A stretch of DNA of 64,000 nt. Origin: Paraburkholderia tagetis. GTDB taxonomy: Bacteria; Pseudomonadota; Gammaproteobacteria; Burkholderiales; Burkholderiaceae. Positions 1 through 9,525 of the stretch are shown here, one piece after another (the stretch's first letter is position 1; the number at the start of each line of letters is the position of its first letter). Both the position numbers and the translations under genes were made by a program. The stretch covers positions 434,001 to 498,000 of the forward strand of contig NZ_JAKLJA010000001.1 in the NCBI RefSeq assembly GCF_022213065.1, written 5' to 3'. The notes below the pieces were generated by a model. That model was not told the origin of the DNA. It searched no databases and worked only from the letters and a program-made list of their open reading frames with translations.

Positions 1-2
1 GC

Positions 3-83
3 GTGAACGTCGCCGGTCTCCCGCCATCATGGCCGGGCGCGACGGTGCGCGGCGTGCAGATCGGCGCGATCGACTGGTTCTAG
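3..83 (+). CDS. C-terminal end of an unidentified protein (cut by window start)
   Basis: An open frame runs in from the window edge and ends at a TAG at 81-83; the visible tail of 26 residues ends in IGAIDWF. The reading frame has no stop from base 3 onward and stops 65 bases before the glutamate dehydrogenase start. Too little is left to assign a family. It could also be chance, although an open frame of this size at the edge with a gene-like end fits the tight packing of the window. Confidence 0.35.
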   Translation: MNVAGLPPSWPGATVRGVQIGAIDWF

Positions 84-148
84 GCGCTGGAGGTGCATAA
101 TGAACACCCCGCCGATGCAGTCCATGGCCGTCCTTCCAGGAGTCCGCC

Positions 149-3100
149 ATGCAAGTGAGAAACGAGGAATTCGTCACCCATCTGCTCTCCGATGTCGTGG
201 AATTCGCGCGTGCGCGATTACCCGAACCCACCTTCCAGATCATCGAACCCTTTCTGCGGCATTACTACGATTTCGTCGACGCAGAGGACTTGCGCAGCCG
301 CAGCATCGCCGATCTCTACGGCGCGGCCATGGCGCACTGGCAGGCGGCGCAACGCTTCGTTCCCGGCAGCGAGCGCATGCGGGTCTACAACCCGATACTC
401 GAGCAGCACGGCTGGCATTCGGACCATACCGTGATCGAGATCGTCAACGACGACATGCCATTCCTCGTCGATTCGGTCTCCATGGCCGTCAACAAGCTCG
501 GCCTCGCGCTGCATTCGGTCATGCATCCGGTATTCCGCATCTGGCGCGGCAAGGACGGCGCCATTGTGCGTGTGGACGTGGGCGGCGCGGGCGCGGACGA
601 TAGTCAGTCGCAGCTCGCCTCGTTCATTCATTTCGAAGTGGACCGCTGCGGCGATGCAGCAAAACTGGAACAATTACGCGGCGCCATCGCCAAGGTGCTG
701 GGCGACGTGCGTGCGGCAGTCGAGGACTGGCCGAAGATCGTCGAGGTCGTGCGCGCCACGATCAAGACCATGAAGGCGCGCGAGAGCAGCGCCGAAGACA
801 TCGAATCGCGCGCATTTCTGGAATGGATGGCAGCCGACCATTTCACGTTCCTGGGCCAGCGCGATTACGCGCTCGTCGAGCATGGCGACGGCTTCGCCTT
901 GCGCGGCGTGGAGGGCTCGGGTCTCGGCATCTTGCGCGAGTCGCTGCGCACGCCCGGCGCGCCCGACGTCACGCCGCTGCCGAGCGCGGCCACGGAGATC
1001 ATCACGGGCGCGTGGCCCATCTTCCTCACCAAGGCGAATTCGCGCGCGACCGTGCATCGCCCCGGCTATCTCGACTACGTGGGCGTGAAGCTCGTGGGGA
1101 CGGACGGCAAGGTCTGCGGCGAGCGGCGCTTCGTCGGGCTCTACACCTCCACGGCCTATATGGTCTCCAGCTCGGAGATTCCCATCGTGCGCCGCAAGTG
1201 CGAGAACATCGTGCGGCGTGCGGGCTTTCTGCCCAAAGGACATCTCGGCAAGTCGCTCGTCACGGTGCTCGAAACCTGGCCGCGCGACGAACTTTTCCAG
1301 GCCGACGAAGACGATCTTTTCGATGTCGCGATGGGCGTATTGCGCTTGCAGGAGCATCAGCGCACGCGCCTGTTCGTGCGGCGCGATCGCTTCGACCGCT
1401 TCGTGTCCTGCCTCGTCTACGTCTCGCGCGACAAGTACAACACGGACCTGCGCCAGCGCATCGCGAATCTGCTCAAGGAAGCATTCATCGGCGAATCGGT
1501 GGAATTCACACCGCTGCTTTCCGAATCGGCGCTCGCTCGAATTCATTTCGTTGTCCATGCTAAAACCGGCGCGATGCCGGTTGTCGATACGCGCGAGCTG
1601 GAGGCGCGGCTCGTGCAGGTCACGCGGCGCTGGCAGGACGATCTCGCCGACGCCTTGCTCGATGCATTCGGCGAAGAGCAGGGCACGCGGCTCCTGCATC
1701 GCTACGCCGACTCGTTTCCCCCGGGCTATCGCGACGATTATCCGGCGCGCACGGCGGTACGCGACATCGAGCTGATCGAGCGTGTGCAGGGTACACGGCG
1801 CATCGCGATGAATCTCTACCGGCCCATCGAATCCGGGCCTCGCGCGTTCCGCTTCAAGGTGTATTGCACGGGCGAGGCCATTGCCTTGTCGCGCAGCCTG
1901 CCGATGCTCGAGCATCTTGGCGTGCGCGTGGACGAAGAGCGGCCTTACATCATCGAGGCGCCGGGCTGCGAGTCCGCCTGGGTGCATGACTTCGGCCTCG
2001 AACTCGCCGACGACGCGGAGTTCGATATCGAACGCGTGAAGGACCTGTTCGAAGACGCATTCGAGGGCGTGTGGACCAGTCAGGTCGAGAACGACGACTT
2101 CAATCGCCTCGTGCTGCGCGCGTATCTGAGCGCGCGCGAAGTCACCATCCTGCGCGCATACGCGAAGTATCTGCGCCAGGTGGGCTCGACGTTCAGCGAC
2201 GCCTATATCGAGCGCGCGCTCACCGGCAACCCGGCCATCGCGCGTCAGCTCGTCGAGCTGTTCGTCATGCGCTTCGACCCCGCCGTGGGCGAACTGGGAG
2301 AGGGGCGCGAAACGCGCACGGAGCGCGCGCTCAAGGCGATAGAAAGCGCGCTCGACCAGGTGCCCAATCTCGACGAGGATCGCATTCTCAGGCAGTTTCT
2401 CGGCGTCATCAACGCGACGCAGCGCACCAACTATTACCGGCGCGACGCGCAAGGCGCGACACTGCCGTCGCTGTCGTTCAAGTTCAATCCGGCAAAAGTG
2501 CCCGGGCTGCCCGAGCCCAAGCCGATGTTCGAGATCTGGGTCTACGCGCCGCGCGTGGAAGGCGTGCACCTGCGCGGTGGACGCGTCGCGCGCGGCGGCC
2601 TGCGCTGGTCGGACCGGCGCGAGGACTTCCGCACCGAAGTGCTCGGCCTCATGAAGGCGCAGATGGTGAAGAACGTGGTGATCGTGCCGGTGGGCTCGAA
2701 GGGCGGCTTCGTCGTGAAGAATCCGCCGCCGATCACCGATCGCGAAGCGTGGATGCGCGAAGGCGTGGCGTGCTATCAGACCTTCCTGCGCGGCCTGCTC
2801 GACCTCACCGACAACCTCGTGAACAACGTGGTCGTGCCGCCGCCGGAGGTGGTGCGCCACGACCCCGACGACCCGTATCTGGTGGTGGCGGCTGACAAGG
2901 GCACGGCCACTTTCTCCGACTACGCCAACGCGATTTCGCACGAGTACGGCTTCTGGCTCGACGACGCGTTTGCCTCGGGCGGCTCGGTGGGCTACGACCA
3001 CAAGAAGATGGCGATCACGGCGCGCGGCGCCTGGGAGTCGGTCAAGCGGCACTTCCGCGAAATGGGCGTCGACACCCAGGCGACCGACTTCACCGTGGTT

Positions 3101-4993
3101 GGCGTGGGCGATATGTCGGGCGACGTGTTCGGCAACGGCATGCTGCTCTCGCCGCATATCAAGCTCGTGGCCGCGTTCGATCATCGGCACATCTTTCTCG
3201 ATCCCAACCCCGATCCCACGACGAGCTTCGCGGAGCGAAGCCGGCTCTTCGCGCTCGAGCGCTCGAGCTGGGCCGACTACGATCCCGCGGCCATATCGGC
3301 GGGCGGCGGCATTTTCGCGCGCACGGTGAAGACCATCCCGCTTTCACCGGCCGCGCAGAGCGCGCTCGGCATCGAGGCGGCCGCGCTCACGCCAAGCGAA
3401 TTGATTCGCGCGATCCTGCTCGCGCCGGTCGACCTGCTCTACAACGGCGGCATCGGCACCTATGTGAAGGCCGCGCACGAGACCAACGCGCAAGTGGGCG
3501 ACAAGGCGAACGACGCCGTGCGCGTCAACGGCGCCGATCTGCGTTGCAAGGTCGTGGGCGAGGGCGGCAACCTGGGCGTGACGCAATTCGGCCGCATCGA
3601 ATTCGCGCAGCGCGGCGGACGCATCAATACCGATGCCATCGACAATTCCGCGGGCGTCGACTGCTCGGATCACGAGGTCAACATCAAGATCCTGCTCGGC
3701 CTCGTGGTGGTCGACGGCGAGATGACGATGAAGCAGCGCAATACGCTGCTCGCCGACATGACGGACGAAGTCGGGCTGCTCGTGCTCAGCGACAACTACT
3801 ACCAGACCCAGGCGCTCTCGATCGCGGGCCGCTACAGCGCGGATCTGCTCGACCCGGAAACGCGGCTCATGCGCTGGCTCGAACGCGCGGGCCGCCTGAA
3901 CCGCGCCATCGAATTCCTGCCCACCGACGAGCAAATCGCGGAACGCCAGAGCGCGAAGCTCGGCCTCACGTCGCCCGAGCGCGCCGTGCTGCTCGCGTAC
4001 AGCAAGATGTGGCTCTACGATGCGCTGCTCGAATCGGATGTGCCGGAGGACCCGCTCGTCGCGAGCTTGCTGATCGACTATTTTCCGAAGCCGCTACAGC
4101 AACGCTTCAGCGAGCCGATGCAACGCCATCCGCTGCGCCGCGAGATTCTCGCGACGCATCTGACGAACGCACTCGTGAACCGCGTGGGCTGCGCGTTTGT
4201 GCATCGCCTGATGGAGGAAACCGATGCGCAGCCCGGTGAAATCGTGCGCGCATGCATCATGGCGCGCGACGTGTTCGATCTGAACGAGGTGTGGCGCGAC
4301 ATCGACGCGCTCGACAACCGCGTGCCCGACGATGTGCAGGCAGGCATGTTCGTCGACGTCGCGCGGCTGCTCGAACGCGCGGCGCTCTGGTTCCTGCGGC
4401 ACTTGCAGACGGGCGCCGTGGACAGCGAGGGCACGCTGCTCGCACGTTGCCGCGACGCGGCGCAACGGCTTGCGCCGCAATTGCCGACGCTGTTGCCCGC
4501 CGCCGCTCTCGAAGCGTTGTCGGCGCGTCAGGCCGCGCTCGTGAACGCGGGCGTGGAGAGTGCGTTGGCGGTGCGCGTGGCGAGCGGCGACGTTTCCATC
4601 GCGCTGCTGGATATTGCCGATGTGGCGGCGGCGTGCGACCGTCCGCTCGAGCACGTGGCAGCAGCGTATTTCGCGCTGGACATGCGTCTGAACTACGGCT
4701 GGATTGGCGAGCGCGCGGCGGCGCTGCCGACGCCCACGCATTGGGACACGATGGCGCGCGCGGCGGCGCTTGCGGAGGTGGCGCGCCTCAAGCGCGCACT
4801 CACCACGAACGCGCTCACCCGGGCGCCAGACACGGCCGATGCCCAGGCACTCGTGGATGCATGGTGCGAACAGCACGAAGCCGCGCTCGACCGGTATGGA
4901 CGCCTGCTTGCGGAGTTGCGTGCGACGAGCGGCGTGAGCCTTTCGGTGCTGCTGGTGATCGTGCGCGCGATGGCGGGGCTGGAGCGGCCATAA
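149..4993 (+). CDS. gdhZ: NAD-specific glutamate dehydrogenase, giant (GDH-180) type
   Basis: Oxidatively deaminates L-glutamate to 2-oxoglutarate and ammonium with NAD+, mainly a catabolic role in the cytoplasm. The protein is 1614 residues, the usual size of the large 180-kDa class found in Proteobacteria and Streptomyces rather than the 450-residue hexameric enzymes. A long N-terminal regulatory region (ACT-like in the family) precedes the catalytic core, where the substrate-lysine motif GSKGGFVVK lies near residue 850 and the GVGDMSGDVFGNGM nucleotide-binding stretch near 985. A helical C-terminal region follows. The start at 149 is chosen because AGGAG sits 7 bases upstream. It is followed by a hairpin at 5011-5070 and appears monocistronic. 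Long open frames on its opposite strand are GC-driven shadows. Confidence 0.95.
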   Translation: MQVRNEEFVTHLLSDVVEFARARLPEPTFQIIEPFLRHYYDFVDAEDLRSRSIADLYGAAMAHWQAAQRFVPGSERMRVYNPILEQHGWHSDHTVIEIVNDDMPFLVDSVSMAVNKLGLALHSVMHPVFRIWRGKDGAIVRVDVGGAGADDSQSQLASFIHFEVDRCGDAAKLEQLRGAIAKVLGDVRAAVEDWPKIVEVVRATIKTMKARESSAEDIESRAFLEWMAADHFTFLGQRDYALVEHGDGFALRGVEGSGLGILRESLRTPGAPDVTPLPSAATEIITGAWPIFLTKANSRATVHRPGYLDYVGVKLVGTDGKVCGERRFVGLYTSTAYMVSSSEIPIVRRKCENIVRRAGFLPKGHLGKSLVTVLETWPRDELFQADEDDLFDVAMGVLRLQEHQRTRLFVRRDRFDRFVSCLVYVSRDKYNTDLRQRIANLLKEAFIGESVEFTPLLSESALARIHFVVHAKTGAMPVVDTRELEARLVQVTRRWQDDLADALLDAFGEEQGTRLLHRYADSFPPGYRDDYPARTAVRDIELIERVQGTRRIAMNLYRPIESGPRAFRFKVYCTGEAIALSRSLPMLEHLGVRVDEERPYIIEAPGCESAWVHDFGLELADDAEFDIERVKDLFEDAFEGVWTSQVENDDFNRLVLRAYLSAREVTILRAYAKYLRQVGSTFSDAYIERALTGNPAIARQLVELFVMRFDPAVGELGEGRETRTERALKAIESALDQVPNLDEDRILRQFLGVINATQRTNYYRRDAQGATLPSLSFKFNPAKVPGLPEPKPMFEIWVYAPRVEGVHLRGGRVARGGLRWSDRREDFRTEVLGLMKAQMVKNVVIVPVGSKGGFVVKNPPPITDREAWMREGVACYQTFLRGLLDLTDNLVNNVVVPPPEVVRHDPDDPYLVVAADKGTATFSDYANAISHEYGFWLDDAFASGGSVGYDHKKMAITARGAWESVKRHFREMGVDTQATDFTVVGVGDMSGDVFGNGMLLSPHIKLVAAFDHRHIFLDPNPDPTTSFAERSRLFALERSSWADYDPAAISAGGGIFARTVKTIPLSPAAQSALGIEAAALTPSELIRAILLAPVDLLYNGGIGTYVKAAHETNAQVGDKANDAVRVNGADLRCKVVGEGGNLGVTQFGRIEFAQRGGRINTDAIDNSAGVDCSDHEVNIKILLGLVVVDGEMTMKQRNTLLADMTDEVGLLVLSDNYYQTQALSIAGRYSADLLDPETRLMRWLERAGRLNRAIEFLPTDEQIAERQSAKLGLTSPERAVLLAYSKMWLYDALLESDVPEDPLVASLLIDYFPKPLQQRFSEPMQRHPLRREILATHLTNALVNRVGCAFVHRLMEETDAQPGEIVRACIMARDVFDLNEVWRDIDALDNRVPDDVQAGMFVDVARLLERAALWFLRHLQTGAVDSEGTLLARCRDAAQRLAPQLPTLLPAAALEALSARQAALVNAGVESALAVRVASGDVSIALLDIADVAAACDRPLEHVAAAYFALDMRLNYGWIGERAAALPTPTHWDTMARAAALAEVARLKRALTTNALTRAPDTADAQALVDAWCEQHEAALDRYGRLLAELRATSGVSLSVLLVIVRAMAGLERP

Positions 4994-5010
4994 GAGTCCA
5001 TAAGACACAG

Positions 5011-5070
5011 TGCGTCACGCGGGAACCGCCTGCTTGATACCAGACGGTTCCCCGCGCCTGCATGACGCAT
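5011..5070. terminator. Imperfect hairpin after glutamate dehydrogenase
   Basis: TGCGTCA at 5011-5017 pairs with TGACGCA at 5063-5069, and an inner GC-rich stem (GCGGGAACCG with CGGTTCCCCGC, one bulge) lies within. No T-run follows, so intrinsic termination is plausible but not certain. Confidence 0.45.
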
Positions 5071-5476
5071 GGCGACAAACTTTGCCAATAGAAAAATCAG
5101 AGGCAGGCAGGCAGGATGATTGGGCTTAATACGCGGGCCCAGTTTATGTATAAATGCTTTCGAACCACCCCCTCTAGTCATTTTGCTGTTCGTGAGCAAG
5201 CGCAATGCTTGCTTGTGCACTTGCGCGCTTCACGCGAAGCGTTACCGATAGCCGAGTCATGACGCAGCTAACGCATTCAGTCGCTATTCGAGCGATTTAC
5301 GCAGGGAATAGAGCCTCGTCAAACCATTAAATTAAATGGCCGTTAATTTGACAGAAACGTAGGTCGCCCTCGGGGGTGGCATGCGATGCTTTCGCTCCGG
5401 AAAAGACAACACGAAACGCGCACCTGACTGGGCGATTCGCGTCGTTCGGCATGACCATGAAAAGGAGCCAACCACT
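5071..5476. promoter_or_regulatory. Intergenic leader of aspT with an AT-rich inverted repeat
   Basis: About 400 bases with no convincing gene. An inverted repeat AAATTAA (5329-5335) / TTAATTT (5343-5349), spaced 7 bases, is the only clear symmetrical element and could be an operator or part of the promoter. A good ribosome binding site, AAAGGAG at 5461-5467, closes the leader. Confidence 0.35.
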
Positions 5477-7168
5477 ATGTCGTGGCTGACAGACACACTT
5501 CGGCAATACCCCGAGATCGCCATCTTTCTTTCACTAGGAATCGGTTATTGGGTGGGAGGCAAGAGCTTCAAGGGATTCAGTCTCGGCGCCGTTACGGCAA
5601 CCCTGCTTGCGGCAATCGCCATCGGCCAGCTCGGTCTTACGATTTCGGCCAATGTTAAATCCGTATTTTTTCTGATGTTCCTGTTCGCAGTCGGATATGG
5701 CGTGGGGCCGCAGTTCGTACGCGGCATCGCGAAAGATGGCTTGCCACAGGCCTTGTTCGCTGTGGTGCAATGTCTACTGTGTCTCGCGGCGCCCATCGTC
5801 GCCGCCAAATTAGCCGGCTACAACCTGGGATCCGCCGCGGGCTTGTTCGCCGGCTCGCAAACCATTTCGGCCTCGATGGGCCTCGCAACGGATGCCATCA
5901 ACCGGCTCCATTTACCACCCGATCAGGCCAAGGCGTTGCTCGACGCCATGCCTACCGCCTATGCCGTCACCTATATCTTCGGCACGATCGGATCCGCCAT
6001 CATTCTTGCGACGCTCGGCCCGCGGCTGCTCGGAATCGACCTGCCCGCAGCATGCAAGGAGTACGAAACAATGCTCGGTGGCAAGGGCGCGGGCGCACAG
6101 GAAGGCCGCGAATGGCATGACTACCAGTTGCGTGCCTATCGCATCGGCGCCGACAGCCCGTTCGTCGGCCAGACCATCAGCCAGGCGGAGGCCGCCGAGC
6201 CTGCGGGCGTGAGGCTCTTTATCGAACGCGTGAGGCGCGCGGGCGCCGTCAAGGAGGCGGAGCAGAGCCTCGTTCTGCAGGCCGGCGACGTGGTGGCCGT
6301 TGCAGGGCCGCGCGACCAGCTCGTGGCGAGGCTCGGCCCACGCGGAGGCGAGGTGGAGGACGCGGAACTGGTCGCGGTCACCACCGAAGGCGTGGACATC
6401 TACGTCACCAACAAGTCGGTTGCCGGCAAGACCTTGCGGGAGCTTGCAGGCCTGCCCGGCGCACGCGGCGTCTACCTGAAGAAGATCAAGCGCGGTCCCA
6501 CCGAAACGCAGATCCCCGTGTTGCCCAATACGAAGCTCGAGCGCGGCGACACCATCACGATCGTCGGCCGCACGCAGGACACCACCGCTGCGGCCAAGGC
6601 GCTAGGCGTTCTCGATCGCCCCAGCACGGTTGCCGACATTGCCTTCGTGAGTCTGGCCATTGCAGTAGGCGCGTTGATTGGCGCGGTCGTAATCAACGTG
6701 CACGGCATTCCGCTCACGCTGTCCACGGCGGGCGGCGCGCTCATCGCCGGGATCGTGTTCGGATGGTTGCGCGCGATCCATCCCACCTTCGGGCGCATTC
6801 CGGAACCTACCGTCTGGTTCATGAACTCCGTGGGTCTCAATGTGTTCATTGCCGTGGTGGGCATCACGGCAGGCCCGGGATTCGTCGCTGGATTGCAGCA
6901 ACTCGGCATCAGCCTGTTTCTCTGGGGCATTTTCGCCACGGCAACGCCATTGATCATCGGCATGTTCATCGCGAGGTACGTGTTCAAGTTCCACCCCGCA
7001 ATCCTGTTCGGCGTGTGCGCGGGTGCCCGAACCACGACGGCGGCATTAGGGATGATCTGCGACACCGCACGCAGCCAGGTGCCAGGACTGGGCTATACCG
7101 TGACCTACGCGGTCGGCAATACGCTCCTGACGATCTGGGGAATGGTGCTCGTGATGATCCTGAGCTGA
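5477..7168 (+). CDS. aspT: Aspartate:alanine antiporter (AspT family)
   Basis: Inner-membrane exchanger of the AAE family, expected to import L-aspartate and export L-alanine. The 563-residue protein has the family layout: an N-terminal half of hydrophobic helices (about 1-170), two TrkA-C-like cytoplasmic domains (about 205-370, with [11 protein letters not shown] and [12 protein letters not shown] type stretches), and a C-terminal membrane half (about 380-563) ending [13 protein letters not shown]. The start at 5477 follows AAAGGAG by 9 bases; upstream in-frame starts lack such a site. It lies 49 bases before aspartate 4-decarboxylase. That pairing makes the known cycle in which electrogenic exchange plus proton-consuming decarboxylation generates proton-motive force. 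Substrate is inferred from the neighbour; AspT-like proteins alone (YidE/YbjL) are hard to assign. Confidence 0.88.
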   Translation: MSWLTDTLRQYPEIAIFLSLGIGYWVGGKSFKGFSLGAVTATLLAAIAIGQLGLTISANVKSVFFLMFLFAVGYGVGPQFVRGIAKDGLPQALFAVVQCLLCLAAPIVAAKLAGYNLGSAAGLFAGSQTISASMGLATDAINRLHLPPDQAKALLDAMPTAYAVTYIFGTIGSAIILATLGPRLLGIDLPAACKEYETMLGGKGAGAQEGREWHDYQLRAYRIGADSPFVGQTISQAEAAEPAGVRLFIERVRRAGAVKEAEQSLVLQAGDVVAVAGPRDQLVARLGPRGGEVEDAELVAVTTEGVDIYVTNKSVAGKTLRELAGLPGARGVYLKKIKRGPTETQIPVLPNTKLERGDTITIVGRTQDTTAAAKALGVLDRPSTVADIAFVSLAIAVGALIGAVVINVHGIPLTLSTAGGALIAGIVFGWLRAIHPTFGRIPEPTVWFMNSVGLNVFIAVVGITAGPGFVAGLQQLGISLFLWGIFATATPLIIGMFIARYVFKFHPAILFGVCAGARTTTAALGMICDTARSQVPGLGYTVTYAVGNTLLTIWGMVLVMILS

Positions 7169-7217
7169 TGTCTGGACCTATTGGATGTTTCGCTAACTAA
7201 TGAAACGGAGCAAGTAG

Positions 7218-8861
7218 ATGAATTCACGAAACGACAACGCAACGCAGGCGCAAAAGCTGGCCGCGCTGAGCCCCTTCGAACTCAAGGACGAACTGATCAA
7301 GGTGGCCGGCGGCGCGGAGACGCCACGGTCCGCCGCGAACCTGCCGATGCTCAATGCCGGCCGCGGTAATCCCAACTTCCTCGCCACGATTCCGCGTCAC
7401 GGCTTCTGGCAGCTCGGTCTCTTCGCCATGCGCGAGTCGGAGCGCTCGTTCGCGTATCTGCCCGAGGGCGTGGGCGGTTTCCCGCAGCGTGAAGGTATTG
7501 TCGAGCGTTTCGATCTATTCGTGCGCGAGAACAAGGGTGAGGCCGGCATCGGTTTTCTCGCGGGCGCGGTGTCGTATGTGCGCGACCAGCTGGGTCTTTC
7601 GGCTGGGGACTTCCTCTACGAAATGTGCGAAGGCATTCTCGCCTGCAACTATCCGGTGCCGGACCGCATTCTCAAGAACACGGAAACCATCGTCGGCCAG
7701 TACCTGCGGCGCGAGATGATCGGCAAGCACCCGTTCGTGGGCGAATTCGACGTGTTCGCGGTGGAGGGCGGCACGGCCGCCATGGCATACATCTTCAACA
7801 CGTTGCGGGAAAACTTCTTCATCAAGCCGGGCGACACCATCGCGCTCGGCATGCCTATCTTCACGCCATACATCGAGATTCCCGCGCTCAACGACTACCA
7901 GCTCAATATCGTCAACGTCGAAGCCGATGTCGCGAACGGCTGGCAGTACTCGAAGAAGGAACTCGACAAACTGCGCGACCCGAAGGTGAAGGCGTTCTTC
8001 CTCGTGAACCCGAGCAATCCGCCTTCGGTGAAGATCGACGAGGCGAGCCTCGAATACATCGCCGGGATCGTCAAGGAGCGCCCGGACCTCATCATCCTGA
8101 CCGACGACGTGTATGGCACCTTCGCCGACAACTTCGTCTCGCTGTTCGCGCTCGCGCCGAAGAACACGATTCTCGTGTACTCGTATTCGAAATACTTTGG
8201 CGCGACGGGCTGGCGTCTCGGCGCGATCGCGACGCACCGCGAGAACGTGCTGGACGACGCGCTCGCGAAGCTCTCGAAAGAGCAGAAGCAGGCGCTGCAC
8301 AAGCGCTATGAATCGATCACGACGGAGCCTGAAAAGCTCAAGTTCATCGACCGCCTGGTGGCGGACAGCCGCACCGTTGCGCTCAATCACACGGCGGGCC
8401 TCTCGACGCCGCAGCAAGTGCAGATGGTGCTGTTCTCGCTGTTCTCGCTCATGGACACGCCCGACGCGTACAAGAACGCGCTCAAGCGCCTGATTCGCAG
8501 CCGCAAGCGCGCGCTTTTCGAAACCATCGGTATTCCAGTGAAGGAAGGGGATCCGAACGTCGTCGACTACTACACGGTGCTGGACCTCGAATACTTCGGC
8601 GAACGTGCCTATGGCCGCGAGTTCGTCGACTGGCTGCTCAAGAATACCGAGGCTTCCGAACTGCTGTTCCGCCTCGCCCAGGATGCTCATGTCGTGCTCC
8701 TGCCCGGCAAGGGTTTCGGCACACCGCATCCGTCCGGCCGTGTGTCGCTCGCCAATCTGAATGAGGCGGACTATCGCGCGATTGGCAAGGCAATACGGAC
8801 GCTGCTCGAAGAATACGTGGAACGCTATTGCGCGCAGACAGGCAAGAACGTCGCGCGCTAA
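7218..8861 (+). CDS. aspD: L-aspartate 4-decarboxylase (aspartate beta-decarboxylase), PLP-dependent
   Basis: Converts L-aspartate to L-alanine and CO2 in the cytoplasm; family members also show weak aspartate aminotransferase activity. The 547-residue length matches the AspD/ASD family. It has the fold-type I motif SYSKYFGATGWRLG, in which Lys325 is the predicted Schiff-base lysine. NPSNPPSVK near residue 265 and TDDVYGTFADNF near 295 are the expected cofactor-binding stretches. A GGAGCAAG-type ribosome site lies 8-14 bases upstream. Co-directional with aspT and almost certainly in the same transcript, it consumes a cytoplasmic proton per turnover and supplies the alanine that aspT exports. 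Confidence 0.93.
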   Translation: MNSRNDNATQAQKLAALSPFELKDELIKVAGGAETPRSAANLPMLNAGRGNPNFLATIPRHGFWQLGLFAMRESERSFAYLPEGVGGFPQREGIVERFDLFVRENKGEAGIGFLAGAVSYVRDQLGLSAGDFLYEMCEGILACNYPVPDRILKNTETIVGQYLRREMIGKHPFVGEFDVFAVEGGTAAMAYIFNTLRENFFIKPGDTIALGMPIFTPYIEIPALNDYQLNIVNVEADVANGWQYSKKELDKLRDPKVKAFFLVNPSNPPSVKIDEASLEYIAGIVKERPDLIILTDDVYGTFADNFVSLFALAPKNTILVYSYSKYFGATGWRLGAIATHRENVLDDALAKLSKEQKQALHKRYESITTEPEKLKFIDRLVADSRTVALNHTAGLSTPQQVQMVLFSLFSLMDTPDAYKNALKRLIRSRKRALFETIGIPVKEGDPNVVDYYTVLDLEYFGERAYGREFVDWLLKNTEASELLFRLAQDAHVVLLPGKGFGTPHPSGRVSLANLNEADYRAIGKAIRTLLEEYVERYCAQTGKNVAR

Positions 8862-8911
8862 TTGAGGTGCTGCCTCAACCGACGTGCTCCGTCGGCCAAG
8901 GGCTGAACTCG

Positions 8912-8949
8912 GGCGCGCGGCCGGCCTTGCGGGGTCGGCCGCGTGCGCC
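8912..8949. terminator. Strong GC hairpin between convergent aspD and cupin genes
   Basis: GGCGCGCGGCCGGCC (8912-8926) can pair with GGTCGGCCGCGTGCGCC (8933-8949) around a short loop with minor mismatches. It lies between two converging genes, so it may serve both. A smaller stem, CCGACG/CGTCGG, lies just before it near 8880-8895. Confidence 0.5.
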
Positions 8950-8979
8950 TGGCCGCGATGGCGGTGGCACGTGCTGGTT

Positions 8980-9393
8980 TTAGCGTGTGGCAGGGTGCAA
9001 ATACTGCTCGTCGCTAACGTGTTCGAGCCAGTCGACCACCTTGCCATCAAGTGCCTCCTGAACGGCAATATGCGTCATGAACGTTTCGGCCGAGGCGCCA
9101 TGCCAGTGCTTCACGCCCGCAGGAATCCACACGACGTCGCCTGGCCGGATGACTTCAAGCGGTCCGCCCCAGCGCTGCACGTAACCACTGCCGGCCGTCA
9201 CGATCAGGGTTTGACCACGCGGGTGCTCATGCCAGGCCGTGCGCGCTCCCGGCTCGAACGTCACGCTGCCGCCCGAGGCGCGAGTCGCGTCATTCGGTTG
9301 AAACAGCATGTCCACACGGACGTCGCCCGTGAACCAGTCCGCAGGCCCCTTCGCTGAGGGAACGCTACCGCAACGCCTGACTTCGATTTCCAT
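8980..9393 (-). CDS. Cupin protein resembling GtHNL-type (R)-hydroxynitrile lyases
   Basis: Small single-domain cupin of 137 residues. The first cupin motif gives His55, His57 and Gln61 (WHEHPRGQT) and the second gives His96 and His98 (KHWHG). This arrangement matches, from memory, the Mn-dependent cupin hydroxynitrile lyase described from Granulicella tundricola, which also shares the KGPADWFTG and VDWxEHVxDEQY stretches. The start at 9393 is chosen because the family begins MEIK/MEIE and a GGGAG lies upstream; an in-frame ATG 48 bases further upstream would add a non-conserved tail. True substrate in vivo is unknown; homologues are often annotated (R)-mandelonitrile lyase or simply cupin. 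Divergent from a LysR regulator that probably controls it. Confidence 0.8.
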   Translation of the reverse strand: MEIEVRRCGSVPSAKGPADWFTGDVRVDMLFQPNDATRASGGSVTFEPGARTAWHEHPRGQTLIVTAGSGYVQRWGGPLEVIRPGDVVWIPAGVKHWHGASAETFMTHIAVQEALDGKVVDWLEHVSDEQYLHPATR

Positions 9394-9506
9394 TTTCCTG
9401 CTCCCGTTCAGAGGTTTGCGCGTGGCAGCCATACGCATCACGCCGCCGATGACTGAACTGTACTGTTCGCCTGGTCCCTCCGGTAGCTGCTAGACTTCGC
9501 AAAGAG

Positions 9507-9525
9507 TTATGAGCGGGATTCATAA
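9507..9525. promoter_or_regulatory. LysR-type operator overlapping the regulator start codon
   Basis: TTATGA (9507-9512), seven bases, TCATAA (9520-9525): a perfect interrupted palindrome with the T-N11-A spacing of LysR boxes. It sits in the 131-base space between the divergent cupin and LysR genes, and its last base is the A of the regulator's ATG, which suggests autoregulation. Confidence 0.55.

Noticed and set aside
674..3190. 838-residue open frame on the minus strand inside glutamate dehydrogenase
   Set aside because: Arg/His/Ala-rich shadow of a GC-rich gene; no ribosome site or recognisable motif.
7515..9068. 517-residue minus-strand open frame over aspD
   Set aside because: Antisense to a strongly supported gene and reaching into the converging cupin gene region in another frame.
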